Source: Amoebophrya sp. AT5.2
Lineage: Eukaryota > Sar > Dinophyceae > Syndiniales > Amoebophryaceae
Length of the DNA stretch: 55,090 bases
Assembly (NCBI GenBank): GCA_005223375.1
Contig: RXOD01003820.1
Location: 1-55,090 of the forward strand
Reading direction: 5' to 3'
Below the pieces are notes generated by a model that was not told where the DNA came from, did not search any database, and saw only the letters and a list, made by a program, of their open reading frames with translations. Numbering within the stretch: position 1 is the first letter of the stretch; each line of letters opens with the position of its first letter. The position numbers were made by a program, and so were the translations under genes. Below, in pieces: positions 43,725 through 54,276 of this stretch.

Positions 43725-44633
43725 CTACCACTTGTTTCCGTTCCACTTCCACTTTTCCATACCCTTGCCGCTCTTCTTCCCTTTTCCCTTATCTTTTTCC
43801 GGAAGCTCGTACACGTAGATTTGGAAGTGCTCGCCGAACTGTATGTGGCACTGCTCAGCAAACTTCTCCAGATTTTTCTTGTATGTGTCCCAGTCACCGC
43901 CAGCCAGCCCGCAGCCGATTTGGAACGGAAACGCAATCTTCACGGGACGCTCGTCCGCCGGACTCGACGCCGCCAATTGGTCGTGCTGGCCGAGCTGCTC
44001 ACTATTTGATTTGCTGCTGCTTGCACTTGCTCCGGGTCCCGGCTTCAGCACTACTTTCGCAGGCACAGCTGAGGCGGAGCCCTCGCCTTCCGCCTCGGAG
44101 GGGCGCTTGTTTGACCCATTCGGGCCTTTCGTGAGCACGATGCCCCCAGAGCCCGATGACTTGCTTGGTTCGTCGTCTTGCGGTACTGCGGTTTGAACTT
44201 CGTCGCCCTTTGTCGCTTTCAACCGGTGCAGGTCTTTCAGCTGGCCAAAGAAGTCCTTCAGGCCGTCAAGAAACCACTTCTCGCGCTGCTCCGCGGGTTC
44301 GTAGTCGAGGTTGCGGCCGACGTCGTTCTGCCCGAGCAAATTCGCGACGACCGGCCACACGTTCGCTTTTTCCTCTGGAGGTTTCATGAGTATTGTGAAG
44401 CCCGGTTTGCGGTCCCTATACTCGGGCGTGTATATGTTCGCGTACTCCCATTTCTGAAAGATTAACTTGGCGACTCCAGCTGCCCTGCCGTTCGTCAAAC
44501 AGCAATTGGCCTGGTGCACGATGTAGTCCGCCTTGCTCTTCAGCAGGTCTCCCTGCACGTGGATGAGATGCGGGCGCGTCGCCATGTTGTGGCTATCTCT
44601 GGAATCGCTCCTCGATGTTCGTTGTCGTTTCAT
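43725..44633 (-). CDS. Macrodomain protein, OARD1/Poa1-like ADP-ribose binder or hydrolase
   Basis: 302 residues from ATG 44633 (a second Met, MATRPHLIHV, lies at 44585 and may be the true start). The macrodomain is split. Its first half has PHLIHVQGDLLKSKADYIVHQ, ANCCLTNGRAAGVAKLIF and ILMKPPEE; its second half has IAFPFQIGCGLAGGDWDTYKK and FQIYVYELPE. The order matches the ALC1/OARD1/Poa1 branch, whose members bind ADP-ribose or remove it from proteins. A Ser/Gly-rich insertion of about 100 residues separates the halves. The tail is a Lys/Gly/Trp-rich repeat-like stretch (KGKGKKSGKGMEKWKW). The OARD1 lysine that forms the catalytic intermediate could not be assigned with confidence. Its position beside two ART-like genes suggests writer and eraser roles. 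Confidence 0.8.
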   Translation of the reverse strand: MKRQRTSRSDSRDSHNMATRPHLIHVQGDLLKSKADYIVHQANCCLTNGRAAGVAKLIFQKWEYANIYTPEYRDRKPGFTILMKPPEEKANVWPVVANLLGQNDVGRNLDYEPAEQREKWFLDGLKDFFGQLKDLHRLKATKGDEVQTAVPQDDEPSKSSGSGGIVLTKGPNGSNKRPSEAEGEGSASAVPAKVVLKPGPGASASSSKSNSEQLGQHDQLAASSPADERPVKIAFPFQIGCGLAGGDWDTYKKNLEKFAEQCHIQFGEHFQIYVYELPEKDKGKGKKSGKGMEKWKWNGNKW

Positions 44634-45037
44634 TCGTTCCAACACCTAAGGTCTCAACCTAAAGCTTGTTGCTCGATTGTGTCGCAAGCGTAAGAAGCAT
44701 GCAAAAAGTTGGAGTCGCAAGCAAAAGTGTGACTCGTTGCTAAAGTAGTCATTACGGTTGGGTATTCGGAAGCGGTCGCCTGAAACTGAAAGGGTACTTT
44801 CGTAAGAAAGCATCGTTTTGCGTGCGGAAGTCGGAGTCGCGCTCGTAGCTCTACAAACTTATTTTTCGGGCAGAACAAAACCATTTGGGGTCCTGATCGA
44901 TGATTCCCAATTTGGATCCAAATGACAACATGTGGACACAGTGAGACGATTTTCGCTTGATCTGACGGCTTTTGGATATAGCTCCAGCAAATGGCGAACA
45001 CCACAAAATGTGGCTGTGGTAGCATCTGGGATAGAAC
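44634..45037. other. Intergenic gap
   Basis: Nothing recognisable; AT-richer than the flanking genes. It separates the NSUN2-type gene stop from the macrodomain gene start. Confidence 0.6.
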
Positions 45038-47491
45038 TCAAACAGCAGTAATCGGTACACCGGCTGTTTCAACATTTCCACAGGAATCCTCCATAACAGC
45101 CATTTTCCGCTCGCGCAGCATCTCCACCGCGCGCAAAATCAGCTGTGGTCTCGCCCGCACATAGATCCGTTCCGATTTGCAGCACAAGCTTCCCGTTAGT
45201 ACCATGTCGGAATCTAGACACAACAACACACTCAGCGGTCCTGTGTCGCTTTGCCTCCCACTCCGCGCTAATTCAGGCATATTCAGGGTACCCGCGGCGC
45301 ACAGCCAGAGTTCCCCAATGCCGCGCTCCTCGAAGGCGCGCAAAAACTCCTCGCGCGTCACTGCAAAAACGCAATTCCGCACAATGTTGCCCGCCTCAAT
45401 TGCTTGTTCGCGTGCAGGTTCATCTTCAGGTAGGTTATCCTGTGAAGCACCCAGACTTTTATCGAACAAGCTCCGCAAAGTCAGCACTGCGCCCTCCTGA
45501 CAAAAGAGAAAGCCGTCAAAGTCGATAACTTTCCTTCCACTTTCGCCGATGCGTGCGTTGCTGTCGTCGCAGTGTGGAGACGAAATCGGAATCGTCTTGG
45601 TCGGGAAAAAAGTGTGCAGGTCGGCGGAAACAGCAAGGTCTTCAAATGCGGTCTTTGCGGGGTTTTGCTTGTAGAGGACCGCTGCGCCGCAGCCGACGGC
45701 CGTTATTAGGGGCGTCCGGTTTGTGTCCAGCGAGCGCAGGAACTCCTGCACCGCGGGTGAGATCGCGGACACGATTGCCCCGCGTCCTTCACCAAGACCG
45801 AGCTGCCGAAAACACGTAGTACTACCCTCGGCACCACGAAAACACGCAGCTGCAGGACATACAATTTCGTCACGGACGATCACGGCCACGAAGAAGCCGC
45901 CGTGGTCCCGTCCCGGCAGCGTTCGCTCGTGCGGCCCTTCCAACCGAAAAGGAAAACAAGGCTCCTGCGTCCCCCACTCAAGCTTCAGCTCCGCCAGCGT
46001 TTCTTCGACCACTGCATCGTTCTCAACCGGGTTCAAGGAACACGTCGAATACACCAAGCGTCCCCCCGCCGCCAAGTGCATCAGTCCGTTTCTCAGTATC
46101 TTTTTCTGCAGCGGTTGGTTTGCGATCGCGTTCTTCGGCGTCCAGCTGTCGAGCTTCCGCGGGTTTTTCCGCACTGTCCCGTCCCCGCTGCAGGGGACGT
46201 CGCACAGCACGCAGTCAAATCCCCCGCGACCAAAGTCCGCGACCGCCGCGTCTGCGTGCGTAACGACCAGGTGCTTTGTGAGCTCGGGGTGCAGCTGCGA
46301 CGCGCGGAGCCACAACTGCTCCGCGCGCTCCGGGTCCACATCGTTGGCCACGACGAGAAAATCTCGTGCGCATGACCCGTTGATTCTCGCCGCCACGACG
46401 TCTAGAAGCTGGCAGCTCTTGCTCCCCGGCGCCGCACACAGGTCTAAGCAGCGCAAGGGGGGGGTTTTCTCTGCTTCCACCGTGAGCCCTCGGTCAGGTA
46501 GCGTCAAATCCACAGCAGCATCTCCGCCCCCTCCTCCGAACAGCGCGCGCACGGGCGCCATCGACGCCGTTTCCTGCTGACAAAGCTCGCCGGTGATCTT
46601 CTGCAGGTAAAGGTCGAGCGGGCGTCTGGTGGGCCTTGGCTCCGGGTCTGGCTCCGGCGCAGACGCTCGTGCGGACGAGGTAGTGAACGTGAACCTGGTG
46701 TTCATCGGCAACAAAAAATTTGCGCCGTACGCAATGTTTGCCCGCGTTGTAAGCGGCAGCGGCTCCGAGAGCCACCGCTCGCATTCGGGGCCCCAGCCCT
46801 TGTCCGCGAGGACCGTTCGGTAGTACTTCAGGAACGCATTCGTGTTCGATTCCCGATCTTGTTCTCCTTCGACGTCGGAGCCGGCTCCAGGTGTAATTAG
46901 CCCGCGGGCATCGTTGTCCGCCATTCGGGGTCTCACCGCGCCTCCAGTCAAGGGCGCTTTCCCAACCGACTGATGTGCTTCCGAAAGCGAATGCACGCTC
47001 CGTTCGCCATGCCCGCGTCTCAAAACCGATCCCGCGCCGCCGTCTGCACGCGTGCCCGCATCGCCGGCGTCTCGTTCCTCCGCGGCCTCGTGGTAGGCAA
47101 TCATCGGGCGACAGCGGCTGCTCTTGCCATTCTGTACAACTTCGCCGACTGGAAAAAACGCCAGCGGCGCGCCGATAAAGTCTCCGGGCTGCACCAAGAA
47201 ATCGTTGGCCAGTTTTACACATCTTCTTCTGTCTCCCGCATCAAAAAGCTTTCGCTGTTCACACGCAAAATGGGCTCCCACCGCTGCTTTCGCCCATTTG
47301 CCCGGCAACCCGTTTTCCGCCACCCCGATTTCGGCGCGAAACGCGGAAGCGGCGAATCTTTGTAGCCGCGTGTTGGTCCGACTGCTCACGGCAATTAATG
47401 TTGGCCGTGTGTTCGCGTCCTTGTTTCCAACATTTCCAGCGGATAAATCGTCACCCAAACCGATCGGATTGTAGAAAAAAGTGAAGGCCAT
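45038..47491 (-). CDS. NSUN2: NSUN2/Trm4-type RNA cytosine-5 methyltransferase, single exon
   Basis: SAM-dependent enzyme that makes m5C in tRNA and other RNAs. 817 residues from ATG 47491 (MAFTFFYNPIG); the frame is open further upstream but without an ATG. SAM-binding motif I: LDLCAAPGSKSCQLL (about residue 350), then VVANDVDPERAEQL. Motif IV with one conserved Cys: CVLCDVPCSGDGTVRKN (about 430). Motif VI with the catalytic Cys: LVYSTCSLNPVENDAV (about 485). The DGTVRKN after DVPCSG and the SLNPVEN after the second Cys mark the NSUN2/Trm4 branch. The N-terminal 250 residues are longer than usual and contain a low-complexity stretch. The C-terminal part (AAVLYKQNPAKTAFEDLAVS) resembles the NSUN2 C-terminal region. 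Confidence 0.92.
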   Translation of the reverse strand: MAFTFFYNPIGLGDDLSAGNVGNKDANTRPTLIAVSSRTNTRLQRFAASAFRAEIGVAENGLPGKWAKAAVGAHFACEQRKLFDAGDRRRCVKLANDFLVQPGDFIGAPLAFFPVGEVVQNGKSSRCRPMIAYHEAAEERDAGDAGTRADGGAGSVLRRGHGERSVHSLSEAHQSVGKAPLTGGAVRPRMADNDARGLITPGAGSDVEGEQDRESNTNAFLKYYRTVLADKGWGPECERWLSEPLPLTTRANIAYGANFLLPMNTRFTFTTSSARASAPEPDPEPRPTRRPLDLYLQKITGELCQQETASMAPVRALFGGGGGDAAVDLTLPDRGLTVEAEKTPPLRCLDLCAAPGSKSCQLLDVVAARINGSCARDFLVVANDVDPERAEQLWLRASQLHPELTKHLVVTHADAAVADFGRGGFDCVLCDVPCSGDGTVRKNPRKLDSWTPKNAIANQPLQKKILRNGLMHLAAGGRLVYSTCSLNPVENDAVVEETLAELKLEWGTQEPCFPFRLEGPHERTLPGRDHGGFFVAVIVRDEIVCPAAACFRGAEGSTTCFRQLGLGEGRGAIVSAISPAVQEFLRSLDTNRTPLITAVGCGAAVLYKQNPAKTAFEDLAVSADLHTFFPTKTIPISSPHCDDSNARIGESGRKVIDFDGFLFCQEGAVLTLRSLFDKSLGASQDNLPEDEPAREQAIEAGNIVRNCVFAVTREEFLRAFEERGIGELWLCAAGTLNMPELARSGRQSDTGPLSVLLCLDSDMVLTGSLCCKSERIYVRARPQLILRAVEMLRERKMAVMEDSCGNVETAGVPITAV

Positions 47492-47980
47492 CTTTGCGTG
47501 CACGGGCTGCCTACTTCTTTTACGTCGTAGGGACACTATCGATAGTCATCATTTCCTACTGCCTGTTTGCGAAAAAAAAATCAAGGAAGTGCCACGGGTA
47601 TCACTCACGGTCGCGACTGTTGCTCGCATACTGGCACGATGAGCGCAGACTGCGATCGTCTCGATCTCACAAAAACACCGCGATCACTATCAATCAGGTT
47701 ACTCATAATTGCCATCGTTCGTATCTGTGTGGATCGTGAAATTTGCGGCGCATCCAAATCATCCTCAAATGTGCAAGCACAGGACCCAGTTGGGAAATCT
47801 AAATCTTTGAGATCAAGCAGAGTGATAACACTTTCGGTTTCATCGAGCTCCGGCACAGAAGAGACCCGCGTCAGCTCTCGATCTCGTTAGATTTGCGTCG
47901 GCCTCCACCCAACATTGAATCCCCCCGACCAGCTTCTGCCCTACCTACAAAACAATGCAATGCACAATGCAAAAAACTGC
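47492..47980. other. Intergenic gap
   Basis: No gene seen; it lies between the GT15 gene stop at 47981 and the NSUN2-type start. Short frames only. Confidence 0.6.
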
Positions 47981-50900
47981 TCACAGCTCTCCTTTCGCCC
48001 CTTCTTCCGAGCTTTCCCTTACGAAGCGCGCGAAGTCTTCTTTTTCGAACTTGTTCACCTGCCAGTCCAGCCCTCGCCACGGCTGCAGGTGCAGCAGTTT
48101 CGCGTCCAGCGATTCTCCGTCCCCTTCCTTTTGTTCCGGGCAGGTCTTCTCGTAGTTGGTGCCGTTCCCGATGGAGATGCACTCCCCGTCTGCGCCGCCG
48201 CACGTGCAGAACTCCTGGTGCAGGTACGGCACCGTTGCCAGCGACACCTGCTCATCGTCCAAAAAGGTACCCATTGCGAACGTGCGGAACGGGTTGTTGC
48301 CCCAGCGGTAGAGGTAAAACCCTCCCGTGGCGTCCATGTACCGAAAGAACTTCTGGTACTCGCCCTCCGGGTCCCGAAACCAGGGGAGGTAAAGGATCTC
48401 GATGTCGCTCATGAAGGTCTGCTGGTACCACTTCCAGTTTTTCTCCACGAGGGACGCGAGGATCTTCGTGCGCCGCGGGTTCAGGTTGTGCATCTTGCAG
48501 TAGAGGAGGTAGTAGTAGAGAAAGTTCACCGCGACGCTGGCAGCCTCGCGGCCGAGGTGGGGGAACGCAGCGACCTTGTTGGTCTGCTTCAGCATCATAA
48601 ACGGGTCCTCCTTCCAGGGGCCGGGAAAGAAGCTGTCGGTGTCGAGGGTCATGCCGTAGTCGAAGTTCTGGAGGACGGGCTCGAGAAAAACAGGTCCAGA
48701 ACGCCAGCGACACATGTGGCGATACCCAAGCGCGAACGGCATCTGGTGCACGTCGATCTGGTCGCGCCACAGCTCCGGAACGGCGTTGAGTGAAGCGAAA
48801 TCCCGACCGAGGTTGGCGAACCTTTGTGGATATTTATCGTGATGGATTGCATTGGGTGGAAAATCAGTGAGTTTCGCTCTGTCGCTACAAGCAAACACAG
48901 CAGTGCAACAATGAATTCCCGAAAACCAAAGCAGCTACCATATCCTGTTTTTGCTGCACAGCACAATCCTCCGCCTGCTGGCCTCCGACATGCCCTCGTG
49001 GAAGATGACCACTGGGTAATCGTAGTGACGGTTCAGATTTTGCCAGATGCTCGGTAGGGCCCTTTCTATGTCAGCAAGGTCCCGTTCCGATTCTGGCATC
49101 ACAAAATGCAGCACGGCGTTCAGCCGCGTGGTATTCGTAGGCACCTGCGGCACGTCTTCCATGTCGCACATGGTCCCCCGGTACGGCGGAAAGCACTCGC
49201 ACTCGCCGTCGAAACACCGGCCGCGCTTGTCCTTCTCGATGAACCACTTGAGCAACGGCTGCTCGTGCAGAACGCGTGCGGCGAACGACTGCAAAATGCT
49301 CATGTTCTTGTCCTCCACGTCCGACGAAATTTGCGCGTCCTCGAACAGAACGGCAACGGGGGACATTGAACTGCTCGTGCTCGCTGCTGCTTTTGCACTT
49401 CTGTCGTGTTGCTGCAACGAAGACGGCACTTCGTCGATGAAGCGCTCGGGACGGCGTTTCACCTCGTAACTCTGCTGCGTCGGCGCGGTCGGTAGTCCAA
49501 CCTGCATCGTGGCCGGCAGCTGCGACGTCTTTTCCCTGTTCTTTTCCTCTGACGACTTTGAAGATGCCGACGCGCCGTTTGCGCTGGTTTCACGACAACG
49601 GTCCGGCAGGTTGTGGGCGAAGATCGGTATTTTCGCATCCACGTAGTATTTGTGCAGCAAACAAAGAGCCGCTTCCCGGTCCCCCTTCTTCTCCGCCTGG
49701 CAAGCAGTTAATGGGCTGAGATCAAACCCGATCTCGTACTCGAGCTGGCCCACGACGCGCGCCGCCGGCGAACAGTGCCACCCCTTTAGCCATTTTTGGT
49801 ACAGTACACTTGGGCGCAACCCGATCAGGCACCGATCCGCCGGGTGCGCCTCCTCCTCCACCAGCACTGGCGGGTTCACCGCAAACGCCTCCAACTTTTT
49901 CTGTCCGGCGGGAGATGTTGACCCTCGTTTCTCTACTTCTCTGGAACCTCCACCACCAGACTTCGAATCCATCCACGGGTCGTGCCGGAACGCTTTTTTC
50001 CAGACGTACACCGCGAAGAAGTGCTCCACGTGGTCCAGCACGTAGCCGTGCTTCTGCATGATGTTCACTTCCGCAAACTGCAGCGAGCACTGCAGTTTCC
50101 ACACCGCCGACTCCCGATCGCTCTCGAACCGACTGCGGTGCCCGTGGTCGATCAGCTCCCAGTACTGCCGCATGTCCGGCGCGACCTCGATCGGGGGCGG
50201 GATCGCGGGGTTGATCGCGACGAAGACGATCTTCGGCTTCACCGGCCCGGACTCGAGCAGCTTTTTCAGGAGTAGGCAGTTCCCCACCGCGGGGTGGACG
50301 AACAGCAAATCCGGCGAGTAGTGGTTCACCGACTTGTACAGCGACACCATGCTGCTCCACTGCGCGAGCCGCGACATGGTGTTGGTGGTGTGGATGTTGT
50401 TCTTCATCAGACGCGCGCCGGGACCGAGGGGCCTGCCCCGGTACGAGACGGAGACGTTGTAGGGGTCCGCGGTGCTCGACTGGAAGTGGTAGTGCGCCCA
50501 CCCGGCCTCGGACGGAAGGCAGTCGGCCGCGTCGAAATCGAGCAAAACGCCGCGGCAGGCACCGGGCGGAAACGCGGGACTGTCCAAACTGTAACTGATG
50601 ACAAAATAGCTCAGAGAAACCTGCCGATCGACCATGCGGAGCAGCTGCAACGGGGAGCGCTCGGTGCGCGGGACGCCAGCCACGTCCGTGTTGGCCGCGG
50701 ACTTTTGCGAGCGCGTCTGCTTCGTGAGCTTTTGAAACTCGGACAGGTATTTGCTCCTGTTCTCCGCCGCGAGGTTTCCGTCCCCGTTCCCACCACCAAT
50801 GCCGGCAGCCCCCGGCAACAGCGCCATTTCCATTTCCCGCCAGTGTCGCTCGAATTTCTCTGTCCCGCGCGTCGTCGGGACCTCAGTATCGCCGCTGATT

Positions 50901-52216
50901 GCGGCGTGATAGTCCTCGATATCGTATTCGTGGAACGCTCCGTGACTCCTCCCGCCCGTGGTTTTCACGTATAGACATATCCGCTCGAACTGGTTTCCCG
51001 TGGAGAGCAGCTCCCGCTTCGGGTTGTCTAGAGCAGCAAGGAAGTCCCAGCTGAACACCGCGTTTAAATGGTTCTTCGACGTGTCCTTGTTGTCCAGCGT
51101 CACGAAATCGGCGTCAGCGTTCGAGAGGTAGAGGCCGCCGAGCGCGCCCCCCAGGTCCAGCGACATCACGTTCCGCAGTCGCGCGGGGTCGATACTCACG
51201 TCGTGCAGTAGTGGAGACGGCTCCATACCTGAATTCGCAGCTTCTTGCCCTCCCCCGAAGCTACCTGGTGTAGTTCCTGCTGATGCAGTTATGCTTCCGA
51301 TCGGCAGGTACCTCGTCGGCGCCACGCGGAAGACGCTGGAAAAGGCGGGGAAGAAGCTCCTGAACGCCTTATGCTCGTGTCGGGGGATCAGCTCCTTCGG
51401 CAGGTGGTTTGGCACCGAGTAGTGCTCCGCGATGTCGCCCAGAATCGGCTCCAGAAAGTGCAGCACGTTGATCGCCAACTCGCGGTGGACGGAAAGCACC
51501 TTCTGCAGTTGATCCGCATACCCGGAATTCGCCATGGCGCGCGCGACCGACTGCGCCAGCGGGTCTAGCGAGCTGGTCAGATCGTGCAGCCGCCGCGCCG
51601 CCGTCTCCACGCCGTGCTCCATCTCGAGTAGGTACCGGATCTGGGTCTCAAAGATCTTCGTGTGGAACGAAATACGTGTGTCGACGAACAGGGAGGTGAG
51701 GCGCAGTGGGCAGACCACCTGCATCAGCGCCATGTAGGCATTCTCGAAAAGCTTGAGCGCGGCGGCGATCAGTTGGTCGGCCTGGGTGGTCGACACCAAC
51801 TCCACTACCTCGAAGTGCCGCGCCCCGACGTAGACGCGGTGAAACTCATGCAAGTAGGAAAGGCCGGCCTGATGCTGCTTCTGCAGCCTAACGGCTTCGT
51901 TGTCGTAACAAACGAAGTCAGCGGCCGGGGCTGACGCGGGTGCTTGGGGGGCGGACGACGAGGCAGCAGCTGTCATGGCCGGTGTCTGGGACCAAATAAG
52001 GAAAGAGGCCGACATAGCTATGTTCGCCGCGAGCCTCGTCAGCCGTATCGCTATCCGCGGCGCTGCTGATAGCTGTCCAAACTTCGTGCTGCGGCTGCCA
52101 AAAGCCTGCGTCCCGAGTAACGCAGCTTCTCCTCCTCGCCTCAACAGCAGAAAAAGTAAGGCGGCCTTCGTCGGTCGGATGCGCCTCTGCCGGCCGCGCC
52201 GCGAGCGGTCCGTCAT
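47981..52216 (-). CDS. Giant protein with C-terminal GT15 (KRE2/MNT1-type) mannosyltransferase domain, 2 exons
   Basis: Exon 1 from ATG 52216 to 48960 (or 48939) and exon 2 48884-47981; both donor choices (GTGCAGC, GTAGCTGC) keep phase 2, giving about 1386 or 1393 residues. The last 350 residues are a GT15 domain, as in Golgi alpha-1,2-mannosyltransferases: RLNAVLHFVMPESERDL, YDYPVVIFHEGMSEASRR, GYRHMCRWRSGPVF, DYGMTLDTDSFF (metal-binding DTD), SDIEILYLPWFRD (holding the Glu that aligns with the proposed nucleophile of Mnt1), MDATGGFYLYRWGNNPFRT and a His/Cys-rich end (YLHQEFCTCGG). About 1000 residues precede it: an N-terminal helical region, then a region (SPDLLFVHPAVGNCLLLKKL, KPKIVFVAINPAIPPPIE, KHGYVLDHVEHFFAVYV) vaguely like FkbM-type methyltransferases. 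The fusion rests on one continuous frame running into the GT15 start. Confidence 0.82.
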
Positions 52217-54276
52217 GGTGCCGTTTGCGATCAGTGTTGAGCCCGTGAGATTTGTTTTTTTTTTCTATTTTACCATCATGGCGCATAGTAAATTCTGCGC
52301 GTTCACGTTTACGTGATTGTGAACCGAAGCCAGCAAAATCAGCCTACAAACCGACACTTCACGAAGGCACGACTAAAGGTGAAGACCAGTCGCACCGAGG
52401 AGGAAGACCACGAGAAAAAAACCCACACGCACCACCGAGTATCAACGCGAAACGATGATGAAAACAGAAAACTCAGGATCCATCGCGAAGCCAACGTAGA
52501 AAAATTTGTCGAACTGCTTGCTAAGATAGACAGCAAGCTCTGAAGAAGATCGAATGCCCGAACATGCAACTCGCTCTCCGGCACGTCTCCTCATGCCTGG
52601 AGACGTCGTAGCGAGGATCCTTGTGCTTTTTGTTTGCGTGCGTTTTTATGGGTGGACATTTTCAGGTCGCCGCTGCGGACATCGATGCGTCGTTCAAGGA
52701 TGATTAGTGAGGTGAGTATGGTGTGTGGGAGGAGCGGATGGCTGTACGTATTGGTAGTGCTTGTGCTTCGTAGTTATACACTTTTGTATCTCGATCGTGC
52801 GACTCGCAGCACCAGCAGCAGTTGGCAGGCAGCTCACGAGTCCTGCTACTGGCACATGCGGTAGCACGTTTTATAGGTAAAGAAATATCAAAATCCAACT
52901 TCAAATCTCTATGTGGAGGAGCGCGTGGTCGTTCGCTCCCGCCCGTCATCAGACGGCACGACCCATCTACTCAGTAGAGAACCAGTTCAGCTATCTGTGC
53001 CGACGCGCCAAGGATCTTCTTGGCGCGACAGCACCACGGCACACTAGCACATGGATGAGCTGCTCCTATTCCGAGGGTTCTTGGCGTACTCACTTGTTTC
53101 TACATATCCCATAAAACGATTACGCTACCCGTGCAGCCATCTTGCTGAGCTACTGTAAAGTGGAAAACGGTGGTGCTACTACATCTACGAGCTTTGCGCG
53201 GCCGTGGTAGGGGATGCCTCACAGGGCCTTCGCATCGCGCTTCGTCGAATTTCTGGATCGATGATATTGTTACTGATGTAGCACCGCGATTCTACTCTAA
53301 AAATGGGCCCCAGCATGATGGCCGCAGGCTCTCCCTCTCCTCCCAGTTAGCGTAGGTACACACCTCTGGTCCTGCTTGAGTGAAGCAGTTGGTAGCGACC
53401 TGCGGTTCAGTTTACGACGAGGAGCGCGGAAGCATCCTCCACTTCCACATCCACTTCCGTCGCCTTCTACTAGCCCCGCCGCTAAAAATCGGGAGGCTTG
53501 ACTGAGGAGAACGCGAACCGTGGACGCATCCAATAAAAGTCAGTAGTTCGTCGGAGAATGTCCTAGCCTCGCACTCCTACATATGGCTGCAGCGTCAGAA
53601 GCGCCACTGCGTATAGCGGGTGGAAATTCGAGGCGTGTTGCATTCATCAGGAGTTCTTCTGCTGTCGATGTTGTAGATGTAGAAGTACATCTCACTACGT
53701 ACTTAAGTAATAAATCCATATTCAGGAGAGCTCGCGCCCGAGCAGATAGTGGTGGTCTATGCTTTCAGCAGTGCAGGTAAAAGCTCAACATTTATAAACG
53801 GAACTTCCCTCGGTCAAGAGGTGCGATAGGGCGGCGCTAACCAGATCTAGGACACGAGTCGGTACCCGGTAGGTGTCTACTGACTAAACCTACTACTTTA
53901 TGTTTATCCTGGTCAGTTAACTCTAGTACTATCAGCAGGAGCGGACTCCCGCTAGACTTGGTACTTACTTTCTCGGATGCAAGTGGGTCGTGGAGAAAGA
54001 GATGCAAGCCAACGAAGAGTAGAGTCCCCGGGAGTTCTAAAATTATTTATTAAAGCGAAGTTCTACTTTTCGGTGTCGCATCCCCTCCCCCGCCCCGTTC
54101 CCTATATCGCATGAGTATGGTGTCAGCATGAGCATGGAGTGTAGCTGTATTCGGTTGCTTTGTTCATTAGTGTAATATTTATGAATCCCAGCACCTTCGA
54201 AAGTAAATATTCAAGTCTTCGGACAATGTCGAAGCGGATCCTCCAAGCTGTGATCGCGGATTTCCTTGCGGATACT
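52217..54276. other. Two-kilobase gap, no secure gene
   Basis: Stops are frequent in all frames. A plus-strand frame of 76 codons (52313-52543), highly charged with Lys, Glu and His, and a 78-codon minus-strand Gly/Arg-rich frame (53297-53533) have no family match. A hairpin lies at 52996-53043. The left part should contain the upstream region of the GT15 fusion gene and the right part the 3' untranslated region of the partial gene at the window edge. Confidence 0.5.
52996..53043. repeat. Two-stage hairpin
   Basis: Perfect inner stem CGCGCCAAG (53004-53012) with CTTGGCGCG (53019-53027) around a 6-base loop, and outer stem TGTGCCG (52996-53002) with CGGCACA (53037-53043); a 9-base bulge lies on the right side. 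It could be a structured RNA or a chance palindrome. Confidence 0.6.

Noticed and set aside
47915..48793. Plus-strand open frame of 292 codons
   Set aside because: Antisense to the GT15 exon, which matches its family closely.
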